From an uncultured Oscillibacter sp. (GTDB lineage: Bacteria > Bacillota > Clostridia > Oscillospirales > Oscillospiraceae), in contig CAJUJW010000003.1 of NCBI GenBank assembly GCA_910586735.1, positions 6,145-70,144 of the forward strand: 64,000 nt of DNA. The letters run 5' to 3'. The notes under the pieces are model-generated. The model had not been told where the DNA came from. It saw only the letters and a program-made list of their open reading frames with translations, and did not search any database. How positions within the stretch are numbered: position 1 is the stretch's first letter; each line of letters opens with the position of its first letter. A program made the translations under genes and the position numbers. Shown here piece after piece: positions 56,706 through 64,000 of the stretch.

Positions 56706-56742
56706 AAAAGAGCCCGGCCGTTTTCACGGCCGGGCTCTTTTT
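56706..56742. terminator. Bidirectional terminator
   Basis: AAAAGAGCCCGGCCG / CGGCCGGGCTCTTTT with TTTTCA loop and a further T run. Serves the Cys-rich gene and the aromatic operon from the other side. Confidence 0.93.
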
Positions 56743-58455
56743 TTACTGCTCCGCCAGGAGCTGCAGGCCCTCCAGGTAGCCCTGGAGGCCGTGGCCCCGG
56801 ATGCTGCCGACGCACGCCTCCCGGATGTAGGACACCCGGCGGTACTCCTCCCGCTTGTCCGGGTCGGAGATGTGGACCTCCACCGTGGGAATTCCCACGG
56901 ACTTCACCGCGTCCAGCAGGGCGATGCTGGTGTGGGTGTAGGCCCCTGGGTTAATCAGGATGCCGTCCACCTTGTCGAAGTACGCCTGCTGGATGGCGTC
57001 CACCAGGTCCCCCTCGTGGTTGGACTGGAAGAAGGAGACGGATACCCCCAGGCGTTCCGCCTCGGCGGTGATCAGGTTCTCCAGGTCCACGTAGTCCGTG
57101 TTGCCGTAAATTTCCGGCTGGCGGATGCCCAGCAGGTTCATGTTGGGCCCGTTGATTACCAGGATGTTTTTCTTCTTTTCGTTCATAAAATCCCTCCAGA
57201 TTTCCCCGGCGGCATCCTCCGCGCCGCCGTCGTTCCAGACCGCCGTGTCGGACGCCAGGTCGTACAGCGGCCCCCGGACCTTCTCCATCTCCTCCAGCTT
57301 CCCGGCCTGGGAGAGGGGGCGGCCCTCGGTGGGCAGGTCCTCCAGCCTCCGCCGGAGGTAGTACACCCGCCCCGTGCGGCGCATGGCGGCCCGGTTCTCG
57401 GACCAGAGGACGGTCCCGCCGCCGGTGGCCACCACCTGGCCGCTCCTGGCGCAGACCTCCTCCAGGGCCTGGTGCTCCAGGGCCCGGAAGGCCCCCTCGC
57501 CCTCCTGGGCGAAGATGTCCGGGATGGGCTTTCCCGCCCGCTTGACGATCTCCTCGTCCAGGTCCACGAAGGGCTTGCCGGAGAGCCTGGCCAGTTCCCG
57601 GCCCACGGTGGTCTTGCCGCTGCCGGGCATGCCCACCAGGACAATGTTGGTCATGTCCCGCCGGAGGGAGGCGATGATGCGCTCCATCTCCCCGTCGGGG
57701 ATGGCCTTGTCAAAAAACAGCTCCTCCGCCCGCTTGGCCTGGGCCGCCAGCATGGACAGGCCCCCGGTGCGGCGAAGTATCCGCCCGCCGGACTCGGACG
57801 TGCCCCTGGGCGTCCAGAGCCAGTGGCCGATTTCCTCCGCCTGCAAGAGCAGGTTCGTCCGGCGGGGGTTGTAGATGACATCCGCCACCGCCGTCAGGCT
57901 GGGCAGGAGGCGCAGGTCCAGGGGAGCCCCCTCCATATGGGGCCACATGCCCACGGGGGTGGCGTTCACCAGCACCTCCGCGCCGGCGTGGCGCTCGGGG
58001 AGGTTCTCGTAGTTGTCCTCCCCCGTCCGGGAGACCACCACCACCTGCCGGGCCTTTTCCATTCTCGCCGCCGCCTGGGCGGTGAGAGAGGCCCCGCCGC
58101 TGCCCAGGATGACCACCTTTTTCCCCTTGAGGGAGATGCCCGCCCGGCGGAGCATGTAGAGGAAGCCGTCGATGTCCGTGTTGTACCCGATCAGCTTCCC
58201 ATCCCGGCGGACCAGGGTGTTGACGCTGCCGATGGACGCCGCGGCCGGGTCGATTTCGTCGCAGTACCGCATGACCTCCCGCTTGTAGGGGATGGTGACG
58301 TTGAGCCCGCCGATGTCCTCCCGCTTGAGGAAGCTCTCCAGGTCCTCCGGCTCCAGCTCGATGAGGCGGTAGCCCTCGCAGCCCAGGGCCTTGTGTATGG
58401 GGGCGGACCAGCTGTGTCCCAGGGTCCGGCCCAGGAGTCCATAGATCTTTTCCAT
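56743..58455 (-). CDS. aroE: Trifunctional shikimate dehydrogenase-shikimate kinase-3-dehydroquinase II
   Basis: 570 aa in one unbroken frame from ATG 58455. AroE about 1-265: GHSWSAPIHKAL, LNVTIPYK (catalytic Lys58), YNTDIDGF, VILGSGGASLTAQAAA, GGLSMLAAQA, with about 15 extra residues near 211-230. AroK about 268-420: P-loop GMPGSGKTTVG, DLDEEIVKRAG, ATGGGTV, EGRPLSQ. AroQ about 424-570: INGPNMNLLGIRQPEIYG (Tyr450), INPGAYTHTS, VEVHISD. Covers three shikimate-pathway steps. Last gene of the operon, 4 bp after pheA. Confidence 0.93.
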   Translation of the reverse strand: MEKIYGLLGRTLGHSWSAPIHKALGCEGYRLIELEPEDLESFLKREDIGGLNVTIPYKREVMRYCDEIDPAAASIGSVNTLVRRDGKLIGYNTDIDGFLYMLRRAGISLKGKKVVILGSGGASLTAQAAARMEKARQVVVVSRTGEDNYENLPERHAGAEVLVNATPVGMWPHMEGAPLDLRLLPSLTAVADVIYNPRRTNLLLQAEEIGHWLWTPRGTSESGGRILRRTGGLSMLAAQAKRAEELFFDKAIPDGEMERIIASLRRDMTNIVLVGMPGSGKTTVGRELARLSGKPFVDLDEEIVKRAGKPIPDIFAQEGEGAFRALEHQALEEVCARSGQVVATGGGTVLWSENRAAMRRTGRVYYLRRRLEDLPTEGRPLSQAGKLEEMEKVRGPLYDLASDTAVWNDGGAEDAAGEIWRDFMNEKKKNILVINGPNMNLLGIRQPEIYGNTDYVDLENLITAEAERLGVSVSFFQSNHEGDLVDAIQQAYFDKVDGILINPGAYTHTSIALLDAVKSVGIPTVEVHISDPDKREEYRRVSYIREACVGSIRGHGLQGYLEGLQLLAEQ

Positions 58456-58459
58456 GGCC

Positions 58460-59596
58460 TCACACTTCCGCGTAGTTCCCCAGGAAGTGGAACTGGGCGC
58501 AGCCGCGCTCCATCTCCTCCAGCACGGCCAGGATGTTGGGGTCCCGCAGGTCCGCCTCCATCTCGATGAGGTAGATGAACTCAAAGTCGCTGCCGCTGAC
58601 GGGGCAGGACTCCAGCTTCGTCATATTCACCCCCACGGGCGCCAGCTTGGAAAGGGTCTCGCAGAGGGCGCCGGGCCGGTTCGCGAAGGTGATGATGAGG
58701 CTGACCCGGTTGGCCCCGGCGTAGATGACCGGGTCCTTGGCCACGCAGATAAAGCGGGTGTAGTTATTGTCGCTGTTTTGAATCCTGTCGCCGATACATT
58801 CCAGGCCGTACAGCGCCGCGCAGGCGTGGGAGGAGATGGCGGCGGCGCGGCGGTTCCCGGCCTCGGCCACCAGCTTGGCGGCCGAGGCGGTGTTGCCGCA
58901 GGGGATGACCTTGACCCCCTTGAGCCCGTCCAGGAAGCGGCTGCACTGACCGATGGCCTGCTGGTGGGAGTAAATTTCCGTCACGTCCTCCAGCCTCACC
59001 CCCGGCAGGGCCAGCAGCTCGTGGCGGATGCAGAGGCGGGTGGAGCGGACAATGGAAAGGCTGTGTTCCTGCAAAAGCTCGTATACAGCCCGGACGGAGC
59101 CGTTGGAGCTGTTCTCAATGGGCAGCACGCCGAACTTGCAGAAGCCCGCCTCCACGGCGGAGACCACCGCGTCGAAGGTCTTGACATACATGATGTTTCC
59201 TCTGGGAAAAAGGCGGTCGCAGGCCGCCTGGGAGTTGCTCCCCTCAACGCCCTGGCAGGCCACCAGGCCCGTCTGAGGGAACAGCTGGTTCCCGTTTTCC
59301 AGAGAGGCCCGGACCTGGGCCCCGACTCTGGTAGGCGCGTCGATGAGTTCCGCCTGCCGGGACCGGGCCAGTTCAAAAAGGGTGGAGAACAGGTGGTAGG
59401 CGTAGCGCTCCTGGTCCCCGGCGGCGGCGGTCACCCTGGCCAGGACGGCCCGTTCCCGCTCCTTGTTCAAAATGGGGAGGTGGTGCTCGTTCTTATAGGC
59501 GCCCACCTCCTCCGCCAGGTCCATGCGCTCCAGGAAGAGCTTTAACATCTGGTCGTCCACCGCGTCGATCTTGGCGCGGACATCAGAAAGTTCCAT
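58460..59596 (-). CDS. pheA: Bifunctional chorismate mutase / prephenate dehydratase
   Basis: 378 aa. AroQ-type chorismate mutase helices about 1-85 (RAKIDAVDDQMLKLFLERMD, LNKERERAVLARVT). Prephenate dehydratase about 110-290 with GVLPIENSSNGSVRAVYE and the TRF motif in NNYTRFICVA. ACT regulatory domain about 300-378 (ITFANRPGALCETLSKLAPV, the ESRP-like phenylalanine site reading KLESCPV). Phenylalanine branch; feedback control by Phe expected. The ORF ends 4 bp before aroE. Confidence 0.94.
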   Translation of the reverse strand: MELSDVRAKIDAVDDQMLKLFLERMDLAEEVGAYKNEHHLPILNKERERAVLARVTAAAGDQERYAYHLFSTLFELARSRQAELIDAPTRVGAQVRASLENGNQLFPQTGLVACQGVEGSNSQAACDRLFPRGNIMYVKTFDAVVSAVEAGFCKFGVLPIENSSNGSVRAVYELLQEHSLSIVRSTRLCIRHELLALPGVRLEDVTEIYSHQQAIGQCSRFLDGLKGVKVIPCGNTASAAKLVAEAGNRRAAAISSHACAALYGLECIGDRIQNSDNNYTRFICVAKDPVIYAGANRVSLIITFANRPGALCETLSKLAPVGVNMTKLESCPVSGSDFEFIYLIEMEADLRDPNILAVLEEMERGCAQFHFLGNYAEV

Positions 59597-60674
59597 GATT
59601 ACCCTCCATTAACATATCCAGAAGTACGGCGGCCGTCACCGCCTCCACCACCGGCACCGCCCGGTGAGCCACGCAGGGGTCGTGCCGCCCCTGTACGGTC
59701 AGTTCCGCGTTCTCCAGCCGGGAGAGGCTGACGGTCTCCTGCCGCCGCCCGATGGAGGGCGTGGGCTTGAAGGCCGCCCGGAGGACCAGGGGCATGCCCG
59801 TGGTAATGCCCCCCAGGACGCCCCCGGCGTGGTTGCTGGCCGTGCGGACCTCGCCGCCCTCCGCCCGGAAGGCGTCGTTGTTCTCCGAGCCCCGGAGTCC
59901 CGCGCCCCGGAAGCCCTCGCCGAACTCCACGCCCTTCACGGCGGGAATCCCGAAGAGGGCGGCGGCCAGCCGGTTCTCCACGCCGTCGAACATGGGGTCC
60001 CCCAGTCCGGGCGGCAGGCCGATGGCGGCGCACTCCACCACGCCCCCCACGCTGTCCAGGCCGTTCTTCGCCGCCAGGATGGCGGTCTGCATCCGCTCTC
60101 CCGCCTCGCCGTCCAGGACGGGGAAGGGCTTGGCGGCTACCTCCTCAAAGAGCTCCGCCGTGGGCAGCAGGGGAAAGCGCCGGTCGGGTATCCCCGCCAC
60201 GGCGGACAGGTGGGCCCCCACGAAAACCCCCCGCCGGGCCAGAAGCTGCTTGGCGATGCCTCCCGCCACGCAGAGGGGGGCCGTCAGGCGGCCCGAGAAG
60301 TGCCCGCCGCCCCGCATGTCGGCTTTCCCGCCCCACTTGGCCCAGGCGGTGAAGTCCGCGTGGCCGGGCCGGGGCTTGTCCAGGAGCCCGCCGTAGTCCC
60401 TGGAGCGCTGGTCGGCGTTGGGGATGACGGCGCACAGCGGCGCGCCGCAGGTTCTGCCCTCCTCCAGGCCGGAGAGGAACTCCGGGATGTCCGTCTCCTT
60501 CCGGGCGGTGGAAAGGCCGTCCTTACCGGGCCTCCGGCGGTCCAGGAAGCGCTGGAGGGCCTCCAGGTCGATCTCCTCCCCGGCGGGGAGGCCGTCCACC
60601 ACCACGCCGACGGCCCGGCCATGGGACTGGCCGAAGACGCTGATTTTCAAAATCCTTCCAAACTCAGAGGACAT
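59583..60674 (-). CDS. aroC: Chorismate synthase
   Basis: 363 aa from ATG 60674 with GGGAGG. Signatures GQSHGRAVGVVVDGLPAG, RSRDYGGLLDKPRPGHADF, GGGHFSGRLTAPLCVAGGIA, GGVLGGITTGMPLVLRAAFK, and RHDPCVAHRAVPVVEA. FMN-dependent last step to chorismate. Overlaps pheA by 14 bp and aroA by 11 bp. Confidence 0.96.
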   Translation of the reverse strand: MSSEFGRILKISVFGQSHGRAVGVVVDGLPAGEEIDLEALQRFLDRRRPGKDGLSTARKETDIPEFLSGLEEGRTCGAPLCAVIPNADQRSRDYGGLLDKPRPGHADFTAWAKWGGKADMRGGGHFSGRLTAPLCVAGGIAKQLLARRGVFVGAHLSAVAGIPDRRFPLLPTAELFEEVAAKPFPVLDGEAGERMQTAILAAKNGLDSVGGVVECAAIGLPPGLGDPMFDGVENRLAAALFGIPAVKGVEFGEGFRGAGLRGSENNDAFRAEGGEVRTASNHAGGVLGGITTGMPLVLRAAFKPTPSIGRRQETVSLSRLENAELTVQGRHDPCVAHRAVPVVEAVTAAVLLDMLMEGNHGTF

Positions 60675-61890
60675 GGACCGCACCTCCCAACGCTTCGTAA
60701 TCCCGCCAGAAATTGGGGTAGGACTTTTTCACCGCCTCCGCCCCCCGGATGGTGACGCTTCCCTGACAGCGGGTGGCCGCCACGGCGGCGGCCATGACGA
60801 TGCGGTGGTCGTTGGCCCCGTCCACCGTGCCGCCGGGGAGGGTGGAGACGCCGTAGACCGTCAAGCCGTCCTCCTCCTCGCTGACCGCGCCCCCCAGGGC
60901 TTTCAGCATCCGGGCCACGGTGGCCAGCCGGTCGCTCTCCTTCAGGCGGAGGCGGGCGGCGTTTGTAAAGTGGGTGGTGCCCCGCCGGACGGCGGCCATC
61001 ACCGCCAGGGGGGGCAGCAGGTCCGGGCAGTCGGAGAGGTCGATCTTCACCTCCCCGGTGAGGGCCAGCTTTTTGGCATGCTTCACCACCGCCGCGTCCC
61101 CCTGGGCGGACTGGCCCTTGAGGCCCCGGAGGCGCAGGTTGCCGCCCAGGGCAATGGCGGCGTACCAGAAGGCCGCCTGGGACCAGTCGGCCTCCACGGT
61201 CTCCTCGAAGGGCGTATAGACCCCCGGCTCGATGCCGAAGCCGTTGAGGGCCGGGGACCAGCGCACCTGAACGCCCGCCCGGGCCAGCACGCCCATGGTC
61301 ATGGACACGTAGGAGGCGGACTCCAGCTTCGTGGTGCTGACCACCACGCTGGGCCCGTCCAGCAGGGGCAGGGCCATGAGGAGCCCGGTAAAGAACTGGC
61401 TGGACACGTTCCCCGGCAGGCGGTACTCGCCGGGCCACAGGTTCCCCTCCAGGGTGAGGACGCCGTCCTCCAGATGGCGGGAGACGCCCTGGCCGTCAAA
61501 AATCTGAAAATAGGGCTCCAGGGGCCGCTCCATCAGCCGCCCCCGGCCCGTGAACACCCCGCCCCCCTCCAGGGCCAAAGCCAGGGGAATCAGGAAGCGC
61601 AGGGTGGACCCGGACTCGCCGCAGTCCAGACGGGGGAGGTCCCTCCGGTCCCGCTCTCTGTTGATGCAGCCCCAGACCTTGAGGGTGCTCTCGTCCTGCC
61701 ACTCCCACCGGCAGCGGAACTCGGACATGCAGCGGAGGGTGGCCTCCACGTCCTCGGAGAGGGCCACGTTCTTGATGGTGCTGACCCCCGCCGCCAGGGC
61801 GGCGGCAATGACGTACCGGTGAGCCAGGGATTTACTGGGGGGCGGCGTCACCACGCCGGACAGCCGCCGGGGGCTGATTCTAACGTCCAT
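60664..61890 (-). CDS. aroA: 3-phosphoshikimate 1-carboxyvinyltransferase (EPSP synthase)
   Basis: 408 aa. PPSKSLAHRYVIAAALA (S3P-binding Lys), LDCGESGSTLRFLIPLAL, YVSMTMGVLARAGV and KESDRLATVARMLKALGG, GANDHRIVMAAAV. The glyphosate-site loop reads LDCGESGST where class I enzymes have LGNAGTAMR, so it is outside class I. Starts one base after the aroB stop. Confidence 0.96.
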   Translation of the reverse strand: MDVRISPRRLSGVVTPPPSKSLAHRYVIAAALAAGVSTIKNVALSEDVEATLRCMSEFRCRWEWQDESTLKVWGCINRERDRRDLPRLDCGESGSTLRFLIPLALALEGGGVFTGRGRLMERPLEPYFQIFDGQGVSRHLEDGVLTLEGNLWPGEYRLPGNVSSQFFTGLLMALPLLDGPSVVVSTTKLESASYVSMTMGVLARAGVQVRWSPALNGFGIEPGVYTPFEETVEADWSQAAFWYAAIALGGNLRLRGLKGQSAQGDAAVVKHAKKLALTGEVKIDLSDCPDLLPPLAVMAAVRRGTTHFTNAARLRLKESDRLATVARMLKALGGAVSEEEDGLTVYGVSTLPGGTVDGANDHRIVMAAAVAATRCQGSVTIRGAEAVKKSYPNFWRDYEALGGAVHVL

Positions 61891-62964
61891 CTACGCCTCC
61901 CATCCCGTCCCGATGACGAACAGCAGTTCCGACACCGGGATGTTCATCAATTCGCAATGGCCGATCTCCTTGGGGACCACGATGGTGATGGCGTCCCCGG
62001 ACCGCTTCTTGTCCGCCAGGGCCGCCTCCGCCAGGGCCTCGGGGGCGTATTCCGTGGAGACGGGCAGGCCCGTGAGCCTCAACGTGGAGCAGATGCGCTC
62101 CGCGTCGTTCTGCCGGAGGCCCTCCGGGGACATCCAGCCCAGCCGGGCCGAGGCACGGGCCATAATGGCCAGTCCCGCCGCCACGGCGTGGCCGTGGGGG
62201 ATGGCGTAGCCGCTGCATTTCTCAATAGCGTGGCCCACGGTGTGGCCCAGGTTCAGGAGCTTCCGCTCTCCCTGTTCCTTCTCGTCCCGCTCCACAACGC
62301 CGGCCTTGTAGGCCACGCACCGGGCAATCACCTCCGCCGGGTCTGCCTCCAGCGTTCCGCCCTCAAACAGGGCAAACAGGCTCTCGTCGCACAGCACCCC
62401 GGTCTTGACGGCCTCCGCCGCCCCGCCGGCGAAAACCTCGGGCGGCAGAGTCCGCAAGCAGTCCGTGTCGCACAGCACGGCGGCGGGCTGGAGGAAGGCC
62501 CCGGCCAGGTTTTTCCCGGCCTTTAAGTCAATGGCGGTCTTGCCCCCCACGGAGGAGTCCACGGCGGACAGCAGGGTGGTGGGCAGCTGCACACAGCGAA
62601 TCCCCCGGAGGTAGCAGGCGGCGGCAAAGCCCGCCATGTCTCCCACGACCCCGCCTCCCAGGGCGATGAGGCAGTCGGTCCGGGTCAGGCGCTCCTTTGC
62701 CAGGAACTCCAGGATGTCCGACAGGGTGGAGAGGTTCTTGCTTCCCTCCCCGGCGGGGAACGCAAAGGCGGCGGCGGCGTACCCCGCCGCTTTCAGGCTC
62801 TCGGTGACGGTCTCCAGGTACAGCGGCCCCACGATGGAATCCGTAATCACCGCCGCCCGGCAGGGGGGGACGGCGCTCCTCAGCATCTGGCCGCACTTCT
62901 TCAAAAGGCCGGGGCCGATGGTGACGGCGTAGGCCGGGTTTGTGTTGACAGGAATCGTTTGCAT
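61891..62964 (-). CDS. aroB: 3-dehydroquinate synthase
   Basis: 357 aa. NAD-binding GGGVVGDMAGFAAACYLRGI, PTTLLSAVDSSVGGKTAIDL, metal site residues in EAVKTGVLCDE, LNLGHTVGHAIEK and IPHGHAVAAGL. Full length. SD AAGGAGGAA before the ATG; 15 bp after tyrA. Confidence 0.96.
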   Translation of the reverse strand: MQTIPVNTNPAYAVTIGPGLLKKCGQMLRSAVPPCRAAVITDSIVGPLYLETVTESLKAAGYAAAAFAFPAGEGSKNLSTLSDILEFLAKERLTRTDCLIALGGGVVGDMAGFAAACYLRGIRCVQLPTTLLSAVDSSVGGKTAIDLKAGKNLAGAFLQPAAVLCDTDCLRTLPPEVFAGGAAEAVKTGVLCDESLFALFEGGTLEADPAEVIARCVAYKAGVVERDEKEQGERKLLNLGHTVGHAIEKCSGYAIPHGHAVAAGLAIMARASARLGWMSPEGLRQNDAERICSTLRLTGLPVSTEYAPEALAEAALADKKRSGDAITIVVPKEIGHCELMNIPVSELLFVIGTGWEA

Positions 62965-62979
62965 GGGCGTTCCTCCTTC

Positions 62980-63816
62980 TTAGCTTCCCCCGGCGGTGGC
63001 CTTCCGCTCCCGGCCCTCTTTCAGCAGGGCCCGGACCCGCTCGGCGTCGCCGGATTTCAGGGCGTCGGAATAGGCGGTGAGATTCCCGATGAGGATGTCC
63101 AGCTCCTTCACCAGGTAGTCCGCGTCGTCCAGAAACAGCTCGGTCCACATGTTCTCGTCCAGCCGGGCCACCCGGGTCATGTCCTGGAAGCTGCCGGCGG
63201 AGAAGCCCCGGCGGCGCTGGGCCTCGGGGGACTTCACGTAGGCGCTGGAGGTGATGTGCGCCAGCTGGGAGGTAAAGGCGATGATGCGGTCGTGCTCCTC
63301 CGGGTCCGAGAAGGTGAGCCCGGCAAAGCCGATGTCCAGAAAGAAGACCTTCAAGGTCTCCAGCAGGTGCATGTCCGTCCGCTCGTCCGGGGTGAGAATC
63401 ATGGAGGCCCCCGCATACAGGTCCTCGCTGGAGGCGGTAAAGCCCCCCCGTTCCCGGCCCGCCATGGGGTGCCCGCCGATGTAGGCGAAGCCGTGTTCCT
63501 GGGCCACGGGCGTCAGGGCCTCCACCACCACCCGCTTCACGCCGCACAGGTCCACCAGAATGGCGGACTTGGCGATCCGGTCCGCGTGGTCCCTCACCCA
63601 GCGCACCGCCGCGCCGGGGCAGATGGCCACCAGAATCAAATCGCACTGGGGCAGGTTCTCCTCCGTCAGCGGGGCGTCAATGGCCCCGCTCATCCTGGCC
63701 AGGGCCATGGTCTCCTGGTCCAGATCGGTCCCGAAGACGGTGTGGGCCGTCCGGGCCTTGACGCTCTTGGCCATGGAGCCCCCGATGAGGCCCAGGCCCA
63801 CGATTCCAACGTTCAT
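62980..63816 (-). CDS. tyrA: Prephenate dehydrogenase
   Basis: 278 aa. Rossmann start VGIVGLGLIGGSMAKSVKA, ILVDLCGVKRVVVEAL, GGHPMAGRERGGF (catalytic His) and SSEDLYAGASMILTP. No ACT or mutase domain, so the shortest TyrA form. Tyrosine branch. Precedes aroB in the operon. Confidence 0.94.
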   Translation of the reverse strand: MNVGIVGLGLIGGSMAKSVKARTAHTVFGTDLDQETMALARMSGAIDAPLTEENLPQCDLILVAICPGAAVRWVRDHADRIAKSAILVDLCGVKRVVVEALTPVAQEHGFAYIGGHPMAGRERGGFTASSEDLYAGASMILTPDERTDMHLLETLKVFFLDIGFAGLTFSDPEEHDRIIAFTSQLAHITSSAYVKSPEAQRRRGFSAGSFQDMTRVARLDENMWTELFLDDADYLVKELDILIGNLTAYSDALKSGDAERVRALLKEGRERKATAGGS

Positions 63817-63842
63817 AAACCAATTCTCCTAGTTGTGGCTTT

Positions 63843-63869
63843 GTAGGGGCGGGGCTCTGTCCCCGCCCG
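63843..63869 (+). repeat. GTAGGGGC-type palindrome
   Basis: GTAGGGGCGGGGCTCTGTCC then CCGCCCG, inside the operon between the DAHP synthase gene and tyrA, where it may cause partial termination or mRNA processing. Confidence 0.85.
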
Positions 63870-63875
63870 TTTCTC

Positions 63876-64000
63876 TCAGTCCTGATCCAAGCCCTTTATG
63901 AACGCGTGGAGCTTGAGGAGCTTCCGCGCCAGGGGGTCGAAGACGTCCGGCTTCAGGGACTGGGGCCCGTCGCACAGGGCGTGGGCCGGGTCGTTGTGGA
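63876..64000 (-). CDS. aroF: DAHP synthase, C-terminal end (partial)
   Basis: Only the last 41 codons are in the window: HNDPAHALCDGPQSLKPDVF then DPLARKLLKLHAF and stop. The DGPQSL phrase is the C-terminal signature of type I-beta 3-deoxy-7-phosphoheptulonate synthase. It would be the first step of the same aromatic operon. The gene continues beyond the right edge. Confidence 0.82.
   Translation of the reverse strand, partial: HNDPAHALCDGPQSLKPDVFDPLARKLLKLHAFIKGLDQD

Overview
The window is a GC-rich, gene-dense stretch of a Firmicutes (Clostridia) chromosome. Gene content points to an Oscillospiraceae-type gut anaerobe: a WalRK operon, mutL-miaA-hfq, yggS-sepF-divIVA, a CsaB-type pyruvyl transferase with an SLH-domain surface protein, SelD with YqeB/YqeC, and many strong Shine-Dalgarno sites. 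The genus cannot be named from this sequence alone. There is no rRNA, CRISPR array, insertion sequence or prophage; one tRNA (Leu, anticodon UAG) is present.

Layout. 1-7.9 kb (+): mutL, a DUF6440-like gene, miaA, hfq, an HlyD-like membrane protein, yggS, sepF, a DivIVA-like gene and a HAD hydrolase. 8.1-18.5 kb (-): NUDIX hydrolase, walR-walK-yycH-yycI, murA, GNAT, TfoX-C protein, walJ, rlmH and asnS; this is the B. subtilis wal neighbourhood with murA and two small genes inserted. 18.7-25.4 kb (+): VanY-type D,D-carboxypeptidase, typA, dCMP deaminase, and a fused pyruvyl transferase/F420-dehydrogenase-beta protein. 25.4-28.9 kb (-): proB, a broken maltose acetyltransferase, proA, a 24-codon leader ORF and proC. 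29-36 kb: TepA-like protease, a membrane protein with a small XRE regulator, pyruvate kinase, a GreA-type factor, and yqeC-yqeB-selD. 36-39.7 kb: SLH/Big2 surface protein, a truncated lipoprotein, a divergent XRE/61-aa pair, and a radical SAM gene. 40-43.5 kb (+): a four-gene, translationally coupled operon with a LytTR regulator, a GHKL kinase and two unrecognised proteins that share both ends. 43.6-56.7 kb: tRNA-Leu, a GIY-YIG gene remnant, pyridoxamine kinase, a 5'-nucleotidase with LysM, a hydantoinase-type enzyme, two exported or membrane proteins of unknown role, a glycosyltransferase-CsaB fusion, an alpha-hydroxy-acid oxidase, a MATE pump and a Cys-rich protein. 56.7-64 kb (-): an aromatic amino acid operon, (DAHP synthase)-tyrA-aroB-aroA-aroC-pheA-aroE/K/Q, the last a single three-enzyme polypeptide.

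Gaps between genes are unusually rich in dispersed repeats: about 17 copies of a short palindrome starting GTAGGGGC whose arms covary, a ~350-bp hairpin-rich element in two near-full and two partial copies, a second ~85-bp element, and two tandem arrays. Three gene remnants (maltose acetyltransferase, GIY-YIG nuclease, lipoprotein) suggest recurrent internal deletion.

The strongest candidates for something undescribed are the LytTR/GHKL operon with its paired modular products (40.0-43.5 kb), the AroE-AroK-AroQ fusion, and the structured repeat families. All functional statements rest on reading motifs and context by eye; no database search was run.
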